From: Zasmidium citrigriseum
Lineage: Eukaryota > Ascomycota > Dothideomycetes > Mycosphaerellales > Mycosphaerellaceae
Reading direction: 5' to 3'
Length of the DNA: 64,000 nt
Assembly (NCBI GenBank): GCA_002786025.1
Contig: NHNW01000033.1
Span: 62,001-126,000, forward strand
In this document: positions 22,837-32,394 of the stretch, in pieces
Position numbering within the stretch: the first letter of the stretch is position 1
Layout of the letters: every line of letters starts with the position of its first letter
Made by a program: the position numbers and the translations under genes
Notes under the pieces: model-generated
Database searches by the model: none
Seen by the model: only the letters and a program-made list of their open reading frames with translations
What the model was told of the DNA's origin: nothing

Positions 22837-23270
22837 GCAGTTGTGTACATGTAGATATGCTCAAAACAGAATACCTCCCAAGCTGTTGGCTGGTTTCAAA
22901 GAACGCGCAGTCATCACGAAACGAGTGGCGGTGAATGCTCGGCGCGGTCGGCATCTGCGCCTCCGATCCCGAAGTGTTTATGCGGGAGCTGCTATGGTAA
23001 CGAGCGTCTCTTCTGCATCCCACCTCGACGCCGCTACCTACTCTTCTCTACTACTGCCCACCACTCTTCTCTTCGACATTTGTACAAACGATCAACATCT
23101 CTTGTGCAAATAGCAGCTTTGCTTGCGGCAGTGTTTAGGAACCAGCAACACTCTTTGTCAACACAACACCTTCACCGGGACAACGGCAACCGGAGCAACC
23201 GAGTGATCGATCCCATTCACGCAAACACTCCCTGCGACCTTATTTCTCGACCTCTCGACTCTGCGAAGTC
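22837..23270. other. Intergenic, promoter of E2 gene
   Basis: 3' flank of the GH43 gene, then a pyrimidine-rich stretch around 23030-23080 and an A/C-rich leader before the E2 start codon, a common fungal promoter layout. No separate gene seen. Confidence 0.5.
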
Positions 23271-23953
23271 ATGGCAAACAGGCTGGATGCGGTCAACCCA
23301 ACCATGAACTCGACACCCTCCGTCAGCCAGGCTAAGGCCGGCAGCAGCGCAACGAGGCCTTCCAACAACGGCAATGTCGTCAAGAGGTTTGTGCAGGACT
23401 ATGCGACTTCAGCATTCTGAATGCTGACACACTATGTGCTGCAGACTTCAGAGCGAGCTCATGACCCTCATGTCATCCCCGACTCCCGGCATCTCTGCGT
23501 TCCCGACCCACGACATGACCAAGTGGAATGCGACCATGGCAGGCCCCAGCGGTACGCCATACGAGAACCTCTCCCTCAAGCTCACTATCTCCTTCCCGAA
23601 CACCTATCCGTGGTCGCCGCCCGAGGTGCTCTTCAAGACGCCCATCTACCACCCGAACGTCGACTTCTCGGGGCGTATCTGTTTGGACATTCTGAAGCCG
23701 GGTGGTGAGGGCAAGGAGGGAGCGTGGAGTGCGGCGTTGAACACGAACAGTGTTCTGCTGAGCATTCAGAGCTTGCTCGGCGAGCCCAACAAGTAAGTTT
23801 GGATACGATACAAATAGAGGGACGGTGTGGAGACTAACACCGGACAGCGCATCACCTCTCAACGGCGAGGCGGCCATGCTTTGGGATCGGGACCAGGCCG
23901 AGTTCAAGAAGAAGGTCGTCGCACGGCACCAGGATGTCGAGTTTGACGTATGA
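23271..23953 (+). CDS. UBE2C/Ubc11-type ubiquitin-conjugating enzyme E2
   Basis: Exons 23271-23386, 23445-23792 and 23848-23953 join in phase through 58- and 55-bp introns, giving 189 residues. Residues 1-38 are an unstructured extension rich in Ser/Asn/Ala, as in UBE2C. The UBC fold follows: 'YHPNVDFSGRICLDILK' with the HPN motif at 108-110 and the catalytic Cys118. 'LLSIQSLLGEPNNASPLN' is diagnostic of the UBE2C (UbcH10, vihar, fission yeast UbcP4/Ubc11) subfamily, which works with the anaphase-promoting complex to drive cyclin and securin turnover. An extra glycine-rich segment 'PGGEGKEG' lies six residues after the active cysteine, where UBE2C has two residues. Confidence 0.9.
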
Positions 23954-24435
23954 GGTGCTTTCTACATGATCGGAGTCTTGGTATACAGGGCGGGAATGAA
24001 TGCTTTCATACCCGAATGCATTGCAATGGCGTTGGGTCTGGTATTGGGTGCATAGCGCATGGGCAACGGCTGGGAAGGCTGGATCGGGCTACGAAGTTCA
24101 ACTGCACGGTCGGACGAAGGAATGCGTTTTGTATGATACCTGAGTCTTCCTAACGCTGGATTATGAAGAAACGAATCCGATCACTTTGAGTGAATCGAAC
24201 ATGTTGCGATAGGCATCCATCTGGTTCAGGCCACAAGTGAATGGCGGAATCTGCGAGATCCCGCCGTTGAAATCTCCAATTATTAAAGCCTCCATTTTCT
24301 CTCCCTTGCATCTTCACCAACCTCGTTTCTGTAGCTCGATCTTCACGTGCTGCCCACATTTGAGCTCAGCCCGGCCCGCACTCCGTTCCTTCCCGCCAAG
24401 AACTCAAGTGAAGCTTTCGCGTTTCAGGCGCGTAG

Positions 24436-24464
24436 CTCTACTATTGTCAGGGCCTCGACAATAC
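24436..24464. promoter_or_regulatory. Inverted-repeat element, copy 1 upstream of NSP1
   Basis: CTACTATTGTC, a 7-base spacer (AGGGCCT), then CGACAATAC. TATTGTC and GACAATA form an inverted repeat. It lies about 75-103 bp before the NSP1 start codon. A lone half-site (CCGACAATCC) follows about 10 bp later. The arrangement resembles a dimeric factor-binding site; the factor is unknown. Confidence 0.5.
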
Positions 24465-24498
24465 ACCGCCGACAATCCCACCACCGCACCTCAATAAC

Positions 24499-24526
24499 CT
24501 ACTATTGTCAGCGCCATCGACAATAG
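24499..24526. promoter_or_regulatory. Inverted-repeat element, copy 2 upstream of NSP1
   Basis: CTACTATTGTC, spacer AGCGCCAT, then CGACAATAG, ending 12 bp before the NSP1 ATG. The arms CTATTGTC and GACAATAG are a perfect 8-base inverted repeat, and the spacer matches copy 1 except for one substitution and one inserted base. Being so near the start codon it may lie in the 5' UTR and act as an RNA hairpin instead of a protein site. Confidence 0.5.
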
Positions 24527-24538
24527 AGCTTCGCGACC

Positions 24539-26881
24539 ATGGCGAGCAATAAGAATGACAAGCCTGGAGGCTTGTTCGGAAACAACACAACCTCCTCAAC
24601 ACCACTCTTCGGCGGCACTACCAGTACAGCACCCAGCACAGGCAGCCTATTCGGCAACAGCACAGCACCTAGTACTGGCAGCATATTCGGCAGCACCGCC
24701 AACAACAATACAAGCAGCGCACCTCAAGCATCAACTCCCACAAGTACGAGCGGCAATTCCAACATGGCTGGTCCAGAGAGCATCCTCCACAAAGCTCAAA
24801 ACGCACCCTCCCGCGGTCCGGTCGACTTCCATGCAGCTGCAGCTGCAGCCAACAACAACAACAGCGGCAGCCAGAGCACCACTCCGCAGGGCCAGAGATC
24901 TGGCGGTCTCTTCGGTAGTGGCTTGGGCGCCTCGACGACGCCAGCTGGCGAGCCCAAGCAGCAGAGCCTCTTTGGCAACCAAGGCAGCAGCAACACCGGT
25001 GGATCTCTCTTTGGCGGATTTGGTGGAAGCGGAAACACAGGAGGCGGAATGACGTTTGGCCAGAATACCAGCAGCACTTCGACGGGCGCGGGCGGTCTGT
25101 TCGGTCAGAAGAAAGATGAGGGCCAACAAAGCAAGCCACTCTTCGGCAGCGGCTCGACGCAGACACCACCTGCCAGCTCGGGCGGAGGCATGTTTGGTAG
25201 CGGCGGAAATACTACTGCAACTACCGGCGCCAGCAAGCCGGGCAGCATGTTCGGTGGAGCTTTGGGCGGAGGAGCAAACACCTCGACGCAGTCATCCGGC
25301 ACGATGTTTGGTGGTGGACAAAAGCCAGGCAATATCTTCGGTGGTCAGAACAATGCCGCCCAAGCTACTCCCGGCGCGGAGAACAAAGCACCTAGCGCTG
25401 GCCTTTTCGGCGCAAAGAATGCAACCACTACGTCGGGTGGCTCTGGAATGCTAGGCGGTACCGCTTCCGCATCTTCCACTCAGGCTCCTCAGAGTCTCTT
25501 CGGCCAGGCGCAGAACACCAGCAGCGCAACTCCCGGCGCATCCACGACCACCTCCGCTCCGAGCCTGTTTGGTCAGAAAGACCAGAGCAGCAGCGCGACC
25601 GCTGGTGCCACCGGCAGCATGGCAGGCCCCGGCAGCCTCTTCAACAATGGCGGCGACAAGAACATGCCAACGACAGGCGGCATCTTCGGCAACATGAACA
25701 AGAGCAGCGCTTCCACTGCGCCTTCCACTACCGCAACTTCTGGCCCGACTCTTGGTGGCGCTACACTGGGCGGCCAGAGTGCGCAACAGCAGCCATCTGC
25801 TGCATCTTCTGCCCCTGGGGTCGGCAACCTCTTCTCATCTGCTGCTCCAGGCACGCAGAACAAGTCGGGCGCACCCACTCCATCGCTTTTCTCCAACACA
25901 CCATCTAGCCAGCCCGCTGCCACCTCCGCACCGCAGACCTCCACGGCAGCACCAGCGGCAACACCAGCATCGACCTCGTCTGGCGCTGGTCTCTTTGGCT
26001 CCTCTGCCGCCAAGGCACCGACTCCTGGCCTCTTCAGCAACACGACCACAACTGCCCCCAGCATCTCGACTCCAGGCGCGACGTCTGGCGGACCATCTAC
26101 CACTGGCCCATCCGCTGGCACAGCTCCCGCCACTGGCGCCGCACCAGCGTCTTCCGGCCTGGGCTCCTCCACTGCAGCCACGGGCGCCGCAGCAGGTGCA
26201 GGTGCGGCTCCGCCAACTGGCTCTCGCCTCGCCCACAAGTCCCTCGACGAGATCCTCACCATGTGGTCGACGTCGCTGTCTCAACATCAAAAGAACTTCC
26301 AGCAACTCGCCGAGCGTACCAGCGCCTGGGACCGTCAACTCGTCGAGAACAGCAGCAAGATTAGCAAGCTCTACGGTCGCTGCTTCCAAGCTGAGCGTGA
26401 CACCAGCGAAGTCGAACGCCAACTGACCAACGTGGAGCATCAGCAAGCCGAGATCGAGCACTTCCTCGATAAGTACGAGGAGGAGGTTGACAGGATGATG
26501 CAGCAGTCGGGTGTTGGTGACGATGCTATTGGCGGTGTTGATGCTGAGCGCGAGAGAACCTACAAGATGGCTGAGAATTGCTCTTCGCGTCTGGGCGAAC
26601 TCAGCACGAGCTTGACCGACATGGTTGAGGAGATCAATTCGACCAGCGGCAAGCTTTCAGAGAAGAAGGGTGACGACGGCGACAAGGGCGATCCACTTCG
26701 GCAGATTGTTGGCATCCTCAACCGTCATCTCGTGCAGCTTCAGACCATCGAGACCGGCGCTCAAGGCTTGCAAGAGAAGGTGTCCACTGCCCAGAAGGAT
26801 GTTCGCAACCTCGATGGCCAGGGATTGAACGGTGGCAACTGGATCGACGACTTCGGTCGCTCTTACCTTGGACGTCGGTAG
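24539..26881 (+). CDS. NSP1: Nucleoporin Nsp1 (Nup62 homologue)
   Basis: Single exon, 780 residues, ATG at 24539 (GACCATGGCG). Residues 1 to about 555 form a low-complexity FG domain with many GLFG, SLFG and FGG-type repeats separated by Ser/Thr/Ala/Gly/Gln spacers. From about residue 560 ('SRLAHKSLDEILTMW') the conserved Nsp1 C-terminal coiled-coil domain runs to the end ('WIDDFGRSYLGRR'). Family knowledge: this domain assembles with Nup57 and Nup49 in the central transport channel and with Nup82 on the cytoplasmic side, while the FG part binds karyopherins. It is essential in yeast. The overlapping long frames on the other strand are shadows of the repeat region. Two palindromes lie just upstream. 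Confidence 0.95.
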   Translation: MASNKNDKPGGLFGNNTTSSTPLFGGTTSTAPSTGSLFGNSTAPSTGSIFGSTANNNTSSAPQASTPTSTSGNSNMAGPESILHKAQNAPSRGPVDFHAAAAAANNNNSGSQSTTPQGQRSGGLFGSGLGASTTPAGEPKQQSLFGNQGSSNTGGSLFGGFGGSGNTGGGMTFGQNTSSTSTGAGGLFGQKKDEGQQSKPLFGSGSTQTPPASSGGGMFGSGGNTTATTGASKPGSMFGGALGGGANTSTQSSGTMFGGGQKPGNIFGGQNNAAQATPGAENKAPSAGLFGAKNATTTSGGSGMLGGTASASSTQAPQSLFGQAQNTSSATPGASTTTSAPSLFGQKDQSSSATAGATGSMAGPGSLFNNGGDKNMPTTGGIFGNMNKSSASTAPSTTATSGPTLGGATLGGQSAQQQPSAASSAPGVGNLFSSAAPGTQNKSGAPTPSLFSNTPSSQPAATSAPQTSTAAPAATPASTSSGAGLFGSSAAKAPTPGLFSNTTTTAPSISTPGATSGGPSTTGPSAGTAPATGAAPASSGLGSSTAATGAAAGAGAAPPTGSRLAHKSLDEILTMWSTSLSQHQKNFQQLAERTSAWDRQLVENSSKISKLYGRCFQAERDTSEVERQLTNVEHQQAEIEHFLDKYEEEVDRMMQQSGVGDDAIGGVDAERERTYKMAENCSSRLGELSTSLTDMVEEINSTSGKLSEKKGDDGDKGDPLRQIVGILNRHLVQLQTIETGAQGLQEKVSTAQKDVRNLDGQGLNGGNWIDDFGRSYLGRR

Positions 26882-27345
26882 ATGATGGTTGGAAGATTTG
26901 CATGAAGCACACGGCATGGCATGGGCGTTCAGGAGGCGTTTGGCAGAGAGCGTCTGAGTAAGATCGCCTCGATGGATAGGAAGGGAGACTTGTAGTTTAG
27001 AACGCTTTGAGGATGAGCATCACGCAGTAGATGTGTGGAGCTCGAATGAACAGATCAGATTGTCTTGCTTCAGCCCCTTGGCATGGTTCTTTTCGTCATG
27101 TGACGTGGTCGGGATGAGAGTGAATGGCGGGATGTGACTCGATTGATTCACTCGCGGACTTTCTGGCTGACTACAAGTAGACCCTTCTCCTCCTCGTCGC
27201 TTGACCCAGAGCCGACCGACATCCACTCGATTCGTTGGAAACCATTCGCTCCGCCCGAGAGAGTCATCGCTGCCGACCACCAACCCAATCGCACATAACC
27301 TGCCGCCTGCCGCCACCTCCGACTGGCTCGACATCTCTCTCCGCC
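26882..27345. other. Intergenic, no supported gene
   Basis: 3' flank of NSP1 and promoter of the first intact 2EXR-like gene. Contains CGTGACGTGG-type sequence near 27100 but no recognised element with confidence. Confidence 0.5.
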
Positions 27346-28071
27346 ATGGCACGTAAGAGAAAGGCATCAGAGATGTCGTCGACGCCCGCAACAACAGCTG
27401 CGTCCAAGGAGAATACTGTCGAGGAGGAAGCCGCTCCCACAGGCCGCTGCCACTTCTTTCGCCTGCCCGCCGAGCTACGCAACAGGATCTACGAACTCGC
27501 CCTCGACGTGGACACTGTCAACAACCGCGAGGTGGAGGTTGACCTCTTGACCGCCCAGCCTCCCTCGAAGGGCCTCCTTTCGACCTGTCGGCAGATCCAC
27601 AACGAGGTCAAAAGCATGTACAAGACCACATACCGCAGCTTCTGGCGCGACACGCGCTTCTTCATCGACGATCTCCACTTGAAGGAACTTCACCACCTCG
27701 ACGCTTTCGAGCAGCAAGACCTCGCGCACATCAATCACCTCTGGCTGTCCGGTGTAGTGATGTGGTCTGCCACCACGCCAAGTGAGCGAACCTTTCACTG
27801 GGTCCCCGGCGCGGAAGTCTGGAAGAATGAGAATCCAGCAACTCCTCAAGCCCTGCGATATATCTGGTACGGCCTCGGTCCGGAGAGGTGGGATGGCCAG
27901 GACTTCATGAATCTGCATCACTGGGTGGCACCTTATTATATGACGGCGAAGCAGGAGGCGGAGAGAGATCTTCGAGACACGCGGTTGTTCACGCAGAAGG
28001 CTTCGATCAAGGATCAGATTCGGCGGTTGAGGAAGTGGTTGCAAGAGCGGCCGCAGGCGGTTGCTAGATGA
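27346..28071 (+). CDS. 2EXR-like ('LPAELRNRIYELAL') protein, paralogue 1
   Basis: Single exon, 241 residues, ATG at 27346 in CCGCCATGGC. A basic Lys/Arg start ('ARKRKASEM') and an acidic linker precede 'FRLPAELRNRIYELALDV', then 'LLSTCRQIHNEVKSMYKT', the two conserved segments of the fungal 2EXR/F-box-like family. The remainder ('FWRDTRFFIDDLH', 'HINHLWLSGVVMWSATTP', 'RTFHWVPGAEVW') aligns throughout with the next gene, so the two are tandem duplicates. Family members are abundant in Pezizomycotina and their role is unknown. They look like degenerate F-boxes, but a link to ubiquitin ligases is not established. The basic N-terminus suggests a nuclear location. Confidence 0.8.
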   Translation: MARKRKASEMSSTPATTAASKENTVEEEAAPTGRCHFFRLPAELRNRIYELALDVDTVNNREVEVDLLTAQPPSKGLLSTCRQIHNEVKSMYKTTYRSFWRDTRFFIDDLHLKELHHLDAFEQQDLAHINHLWLSGVVMWSATTPSERTFHWVPGAEVWKNENPATPQALRYIWYGLGPERWDGQDFMNLHHWVAPYYMTAKQEAERDLRDTRLFTQKASIKDQIRRLRKWLQERPQAVAR

Positions 28072-28325
28072 GTTGGGAGATTTGGATACAGGAGAGTTGT
28101 GAATCATAAGACGAAGGTTGGAGAGATGCCTGGTATCGATTACTCCAAATGATTCTGAGTGGAGGACTTGTATGGTACAAGCTAAAGCATGTGAAAGCTT
28201 AAGAAAAATAGGTAAACTCCCGAATTTATGTGACCCACCGAAAATGACTGATCACGAGTATAAAAGCTCGGTCTGTCGCTGTCTCACGGAAATTCATCGA
28301 GCTTGTAAGACCGTGGTCAGAAGTC

Positions 28326-29117
28326 ATGTCGCCATCATCTGGATCTGATCTTGCCCTCCCAGCGACCGTCGACAATGATCGCCTGCCATCGAAGGTCACC
28401 AGCGATCCTCTACAGTCGCCTTCCTGTAGCGGCCATCAAAACAATGCCCAAAGTGTCCCTGAAGATCAATCCAAAAGGGAACCCGCCGACGACGAACCAA
28501 GCCCTTTCTTACGCCTGGCCCCCGAATTACGCAACATCATCTACGACTTTGCTTTCGCAGTAGACTCAGAACAGGAAGTCGACCTGATGACCGCTACTCC
28601 GCCTCCGAAGGCACTCATACTCACCTGCCGGGAAATCTACCAGGAGACCCGTCAGATGTACAAGACGCAGTACCAGAAGTTCTGGACCGAGGGCCGCTTC
28701 TTCATCACCGCTTTGCACGAGCAAGACGTCACTTACTTGGGCCGTCGTCGCGACATTCGCCGCATCACCAACCTCTGGCTCCACGGCGAAGTCGTCTGGT
28801 CCGGGACCCAACCCAACCAACGCATCTTTCGCTGGTTGCCAGCGCTGAAAGTGTGGCGGAACGAGGTCCCCGTGTGTCCGATCCTGCAATTCGCTTACTG
28901 TCGCTTTCTGGGCTGGCGCTCTGGCGACGTGGAGCTGGTGCTGGAGGGAGCGTCCAGCAGGTGGGCAAGCATGACCTATGAGGCTGTGAGTCAAGAGATT
29001 CGTCGTCACGTATGGGACGACGAGGCGGTTCCTTTGCGCAAGCAGATTTTGGAGGTGCAGAAGTGGATGAAGGAGCCGAAGCGTAACCGCTGCGATTCAT
29101 GGAGGGAGGGTCTTTGA
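28326..29117 (+). CDS. 2EXR-like protein, paralogue 2
   Basis: Single exon, 263 residues, from the ATG at 28326. Residues 1-60 are Ser/Asp/Asn-rich and disordered. 'FLRLAPELRNIIYDFAFAV' and 'LILTCREIYQETRQMYKT' are the family segments, followed by 'FWTEGRFFITALHEQDV', 'ITNLWLHGEVVWSGTQP' and 'RIFRWLPALKVWRNEVP', each matching paralogue 1 in order. The genes are 254 bp apart in the same orientation. The N-terminal tails are unrelated, so only the domain body is conserved after duplication. Molecular function is unknown. Confidence 0.8.
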   Translation: MSPSSGSDLALPATVDNDRLPSKVTSDPLQSPSCSGHQNNAQSVPEDQSKREPADDEPSPFLRLAPELRNIIYDFAFAVDSEQEVDLMTATPPPKALILTCREIYQETRQMYKTQYQKFWTEGRFFITALHEQDVTYLGRRRDIRRITNLWLHGEVVWSGTQPNQRIFRWLPALKVWRNEVPVCPILQFAYCRFLGWRSGDVELVLEGASSRWASMTYEAVSQEIRRHVWDDEAVPLRKQILEVQKWMKEPKRNRCDSWREGL

Positions 29118-29414
29118 TGTCTTGTGTGTCGTGTCTCGTTCTACGGAGCCGCTCGGTGTCCATGGGCCTGTTTGCAGCAGGTGGGTTGGATCTGGTTGTA
29201 TCAAGATCTCTTGGGTAGTCCCGCAGTGAATGGAATCTATCAGACTATCTGTGAATGATCAGTGTCGGAAAGCATGTGAATGTTGAAGTTGTGTTGTCTT
29301 GTGACTCGCACCTTCCTCGTTTGAAGGTGGTCCGTGAACTTGCCGCTGACACCTTTCTTTCCTCTTCATCCTCTTACCATCACACACTTACCACACGGTC
29401 GCACCTCCACGATA

Positions 29415-30154
29415 ATGGCGCCGAAGCGAGAGGCCGAGGAGTTGGACGCCACGGCCAAGCGCATTAAGATGGAGGACGACAGTGAAGAAGTGCGCGCCGC
29501 CTCGAGCGAGCCAGACCACGTCGAGGCAGACCCCAACATCGACGAAGATGACTCCTCAGTCAATCCAAAGGTCGATCGTCAGACAAAGTCTTTCAGCACT
29601 TAAATAGACTGACATGTCCACAGAGAGCCAGTTTGCTCGGTCTACCAGCTGAGCTCCGAAACGACATCTACGAACTGGCCCTGACCAACACCTACGACCT
29701 TAGTGCCGAGACCAAGCAGCCTGCGTTGCTGCGCACTTGTCGTCGTATCAGATCCGAGGCACTCGAGATCTGGTACTTCGGCGGTGCTCCATTCGCTATC
29801 GACGTCGTAGACTGCAATGCACGGCTTGTGCACAAGTTCTTTCGCCATGCATGCAGCTACAAGCGTAAGCGCAATGATTTTATCGGCTTTTCGATCTGCG
29901 TCCAGGGCTCACCAAACTGGACGAATCTGATCGAGTGGTGCCGCATGGTGCACGAGGGCGCACCTTTTGCAGTGGAGCACGATGAGGATTTCACAGAGCT
30001 GGAGCAGGCCGTCTACTCGGCCTTGGATATTGCTCATTTCTGTGTCTCAACCCCGTGGAGCAAAGTTGAGAAGGCACTGCAGAGCTTCAGACATACGCTT
30101 GCGCTCATCGACGAGAGGTGGACGAATGGAATGGATGGCACTAGAGCAGAGTAG
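29415..30154 (+). CDS. 2EXR-like protein, paralogue 3
   Basis: Exons 29415-29570 and 29624-30154 join in phase through a 53-bp intron (GTCGAT donor, GACTGACAT branch site), giving 228 residues. The N-terminus 'APKREAEELDATAKRIKME' is basic-acidic like paralogue 1. 'LLGLPAELRNDIYELAL' and 'LLRTCRRIRSEALEIWY' are the family segments. The C-terminal half ('FSICVQGSPNWTNLIEWC', 'LDIAHFCVSTPWSKVEKAL') differs from the two preceding paralogues and resembles the more common subtype with a 'FYGxNxF'-like strand. It is the only one of the three intact copies with an intron, so it is probably an older neighbour instead of a recent duplicate. Confidence 0.78.
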
Positions 30155-30681
30155 TGAGCGATGAATGGTCATAGACGGGCAGGGATTGGGATGATTCGAG
30201 GCGGGATGGTGTGAATTACAAACTCATTTTGCCCAAAGTCGCTCGAGTCACAAGCCAGCATGTGATATCAGCTGAAGAAAAGAGTATGCGAGAGTGAGTG
30301 AATGTTTGAGCAAGCCGACGTCGCTGAAGAGCGGCGCTCCGATTAGTCAGAATTTTAGCGCGAGTATAAGTATACCTGCCCTGAAGCCTCCTGCGCTCAA
30401 GCACCAACCTGCTGCGAGAGAGCACACCGCGGTCGAGCACGCGCCAACGCCAATACATACGCCGAAGTGTGAGATATCGAGCATAGGAGATAGCCGAAAG
30501 TATTTGCGCCTCACAGCGCTTCACTTACACTGCGCGACGGCCGTTGGCACGACAAGCGCCGCGTTCACGTGCGCTTTCAACCCCACGGGCACGCCGCAAT
30601 ATCCTTACCAACCCGACCGACGACGATATCCACCTCTTGTACATCCTCTGAGATACACCTCCCGTCTGCCAAACCGCCATC
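30155..30681. other. Intergenic, promoter of TFIIA large subunit gene
   Basis: No supported gene. 3' flank of the third 2EXR-like gene followed by the upstream region of the TFIIA gene. Confidence 0.5.
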
Positions 30682-32394
30682 ATGACCAACACCCTCGTGG
30701 TAGGTGATCCGATAAGGGCGGAGGAAGCAACGGTGAAGAGCGAGCGATGCAGATGGGCTAACATGGCTGCGACAGGGCGACGTCTACGCCAAAATCATCG
30801 AGGAGGTGGTCAACAACTCGACAACGGACTTCGAGGAGAGCGGCGTGGGCTCGACGACGCTGAAAGAGTTGCAGGCGGTACGTATATCCAGGTGGTTCCT
30901 TCTCAAGTCTCAAAAGCCAGCCGCACGTCGCAAAATGGTCGCAGTCGGACTTCCTATCGACGGGCAAGGCACAGAAAAGCGCAAAAATCCAGAGAGGGCG
31001 ACAGTGGCCTTCTTCAGTGCCTCCCAGGCGGCAGGCAGGCGCAGCTGAAGGGGCGCGCTGTGGTGTGCTGGCGCTGAGCGGGCAGAAGCGGGGCTTGAGG
31101 ATCGCAAGATCGCTGGGCCCTCGCCTGCTTTTGGCTGTCTGTTTTATAGCGCCGGCCTCCGCCAAGCGCCGCCCCTTGCAACCGCGCTTGCCTGCTTTCG
31201 GCCTCTCACGTGCGGCTAATTTGACCTATCGATTTCTACTTTACCTAGAATGAATGACATGCTAACGATCAGCAGGAATGGCAGGCAAAGCTCTCCGGCC
31301 GTGGTGTCGCTCAGATGCCATGGGACCCCAAACCGCAACCTCCAGCACAACAGCAGACCCAAGCTCCATCGTCTTCGCTTCCCTCCGCGACCGCCAACGG
31401 CCTTCCCCAGTCATACCAGTCGTATGACTCTGCGCAGGTCCAGGCAGCTAACGGCACTCGCATCAAGACCGAGCCAGGTACCGAGCAGTACAATGGCCTT
31501 CCGAACGGTAACTACCAGAATGGAGCGGCCAACAATCAGGGTGGCGCTGCTCGAGCTCAGGCTTTGATGCAGCAGCAGTACGGACAGGCGGCGAGTGCAT
31601 CGATCAATGCAATGCAGCAGCAGCGAGCTGGCGGAGGTGGGCTTGCGCTTCCAGGCCAGCAGGTCAAACCTCCGCAAGGCCTCAACCTTCCGGCTGGTAG
31701 TCCTCAGCAGGCGTTTCAGCAGCAACAACAGGCAGCTATGGCACGTCAACACCAGCAATTGGCCCAGCAACAGGCGCAGCCTCGGATCAAGGTAGAGAAT
31801 GACAGTCCGCAACTTCAGCAAGGAGGCTTTCAACAACAGTCGCCACCCAATCCTTCCTACGGCCAGACTGACGGTGCGGATGAGGGCATCGATGAATGGC
31901 GTGCGATGCTGGCGGAGAGACGGACTGCGAATGCTCGGCATGGTCACCAGGCTGACCGTCTCATGCGTGACAACGTCATGAGCTTGTCCGAGCATCTGCA
32001 GAGCGGTCTGATGGTTCCACTCGAAGAGCAACCATCTCGGTCGCGGAAGCAGAAGCAGAAGCAGAAGCGTAATGCCACCTCCGCTGTCGCTTCATCTTCG
32101 AAGCTGCCCACCATCCCACAGCTAGATGGTGAGGGAGATGACGACGAAGAGAAGCCTGACGTGAAAGACGAAGACGACGAGAACGCGATCAACTCCGACC
32201 TCGACGACTCGGATGATGAGAACGGCGGAGCGATGGGCGACGACGATGATGACTACGGCGATAGTATCCTCTGTACCTACGACAAGGTCCAGCGCGTCAA
32301 GAACAAGTGGAAGTGCACTCTGAAGGACGGCGTTATGAGCGTCAACGGCAAGGAGTGGGTCTTTCACAAGGGTACGGGCGAGTTTGAGTGGTAA
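30682..32394 (+). CDS. TOA1: TFIIA large (alpha/beta) subunit
   Basis: Three coding exons, 30682-30699 (only 18 bases), 30776-30877 and 31276-32394, join in phase to give 412 residues. The N-terminal four-helix domain is 'GDVYAKIIEEVVNNST', 'STTLKELQA' and 'EWQAKLSGRGVAQMPWDP', split between exons 1-3. A long Gln/Ala/Pro-rich spacer and an acidic block (many Asp/Glu around residue 340) follow. The C-terminal beta-barrel domain ends in 'ILCTYDKVQRVKNKWKCT' and 'VNGKEWVFHKGTGEFEW', which contacts TBP and DNA in the family. TFIIA stabilises TBP on promoters for RNA polymerase II. Intron 2 is 398 bp, by far the longest in the window, and its acceptor is a CAGCAG tandem. Confidence 0.93.

Larger units (their letters stand above)
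23954..24538. other. Intergenic, promoter of NSP1
   Basis: 3' flank of the E2 gene and the NSP1 promoter. It carries two palindromic elements listed separately. No gene seen. Confidence 0.55.

Noticed and set aside
25573..26461. Long minus-strand frames of 208-229 codons inside NSP1
   Set aside because: Shadows of the low-complexity FG-repeat region, whose Ser/Thr/Ala/Gly codons read as open on the other strand.
31411..32031. 206-codon minus-strand Leu/Ser-rich frame
   Set aside because: Antisense shadow of the Gln/Ala-rich spacer of TFIIA.
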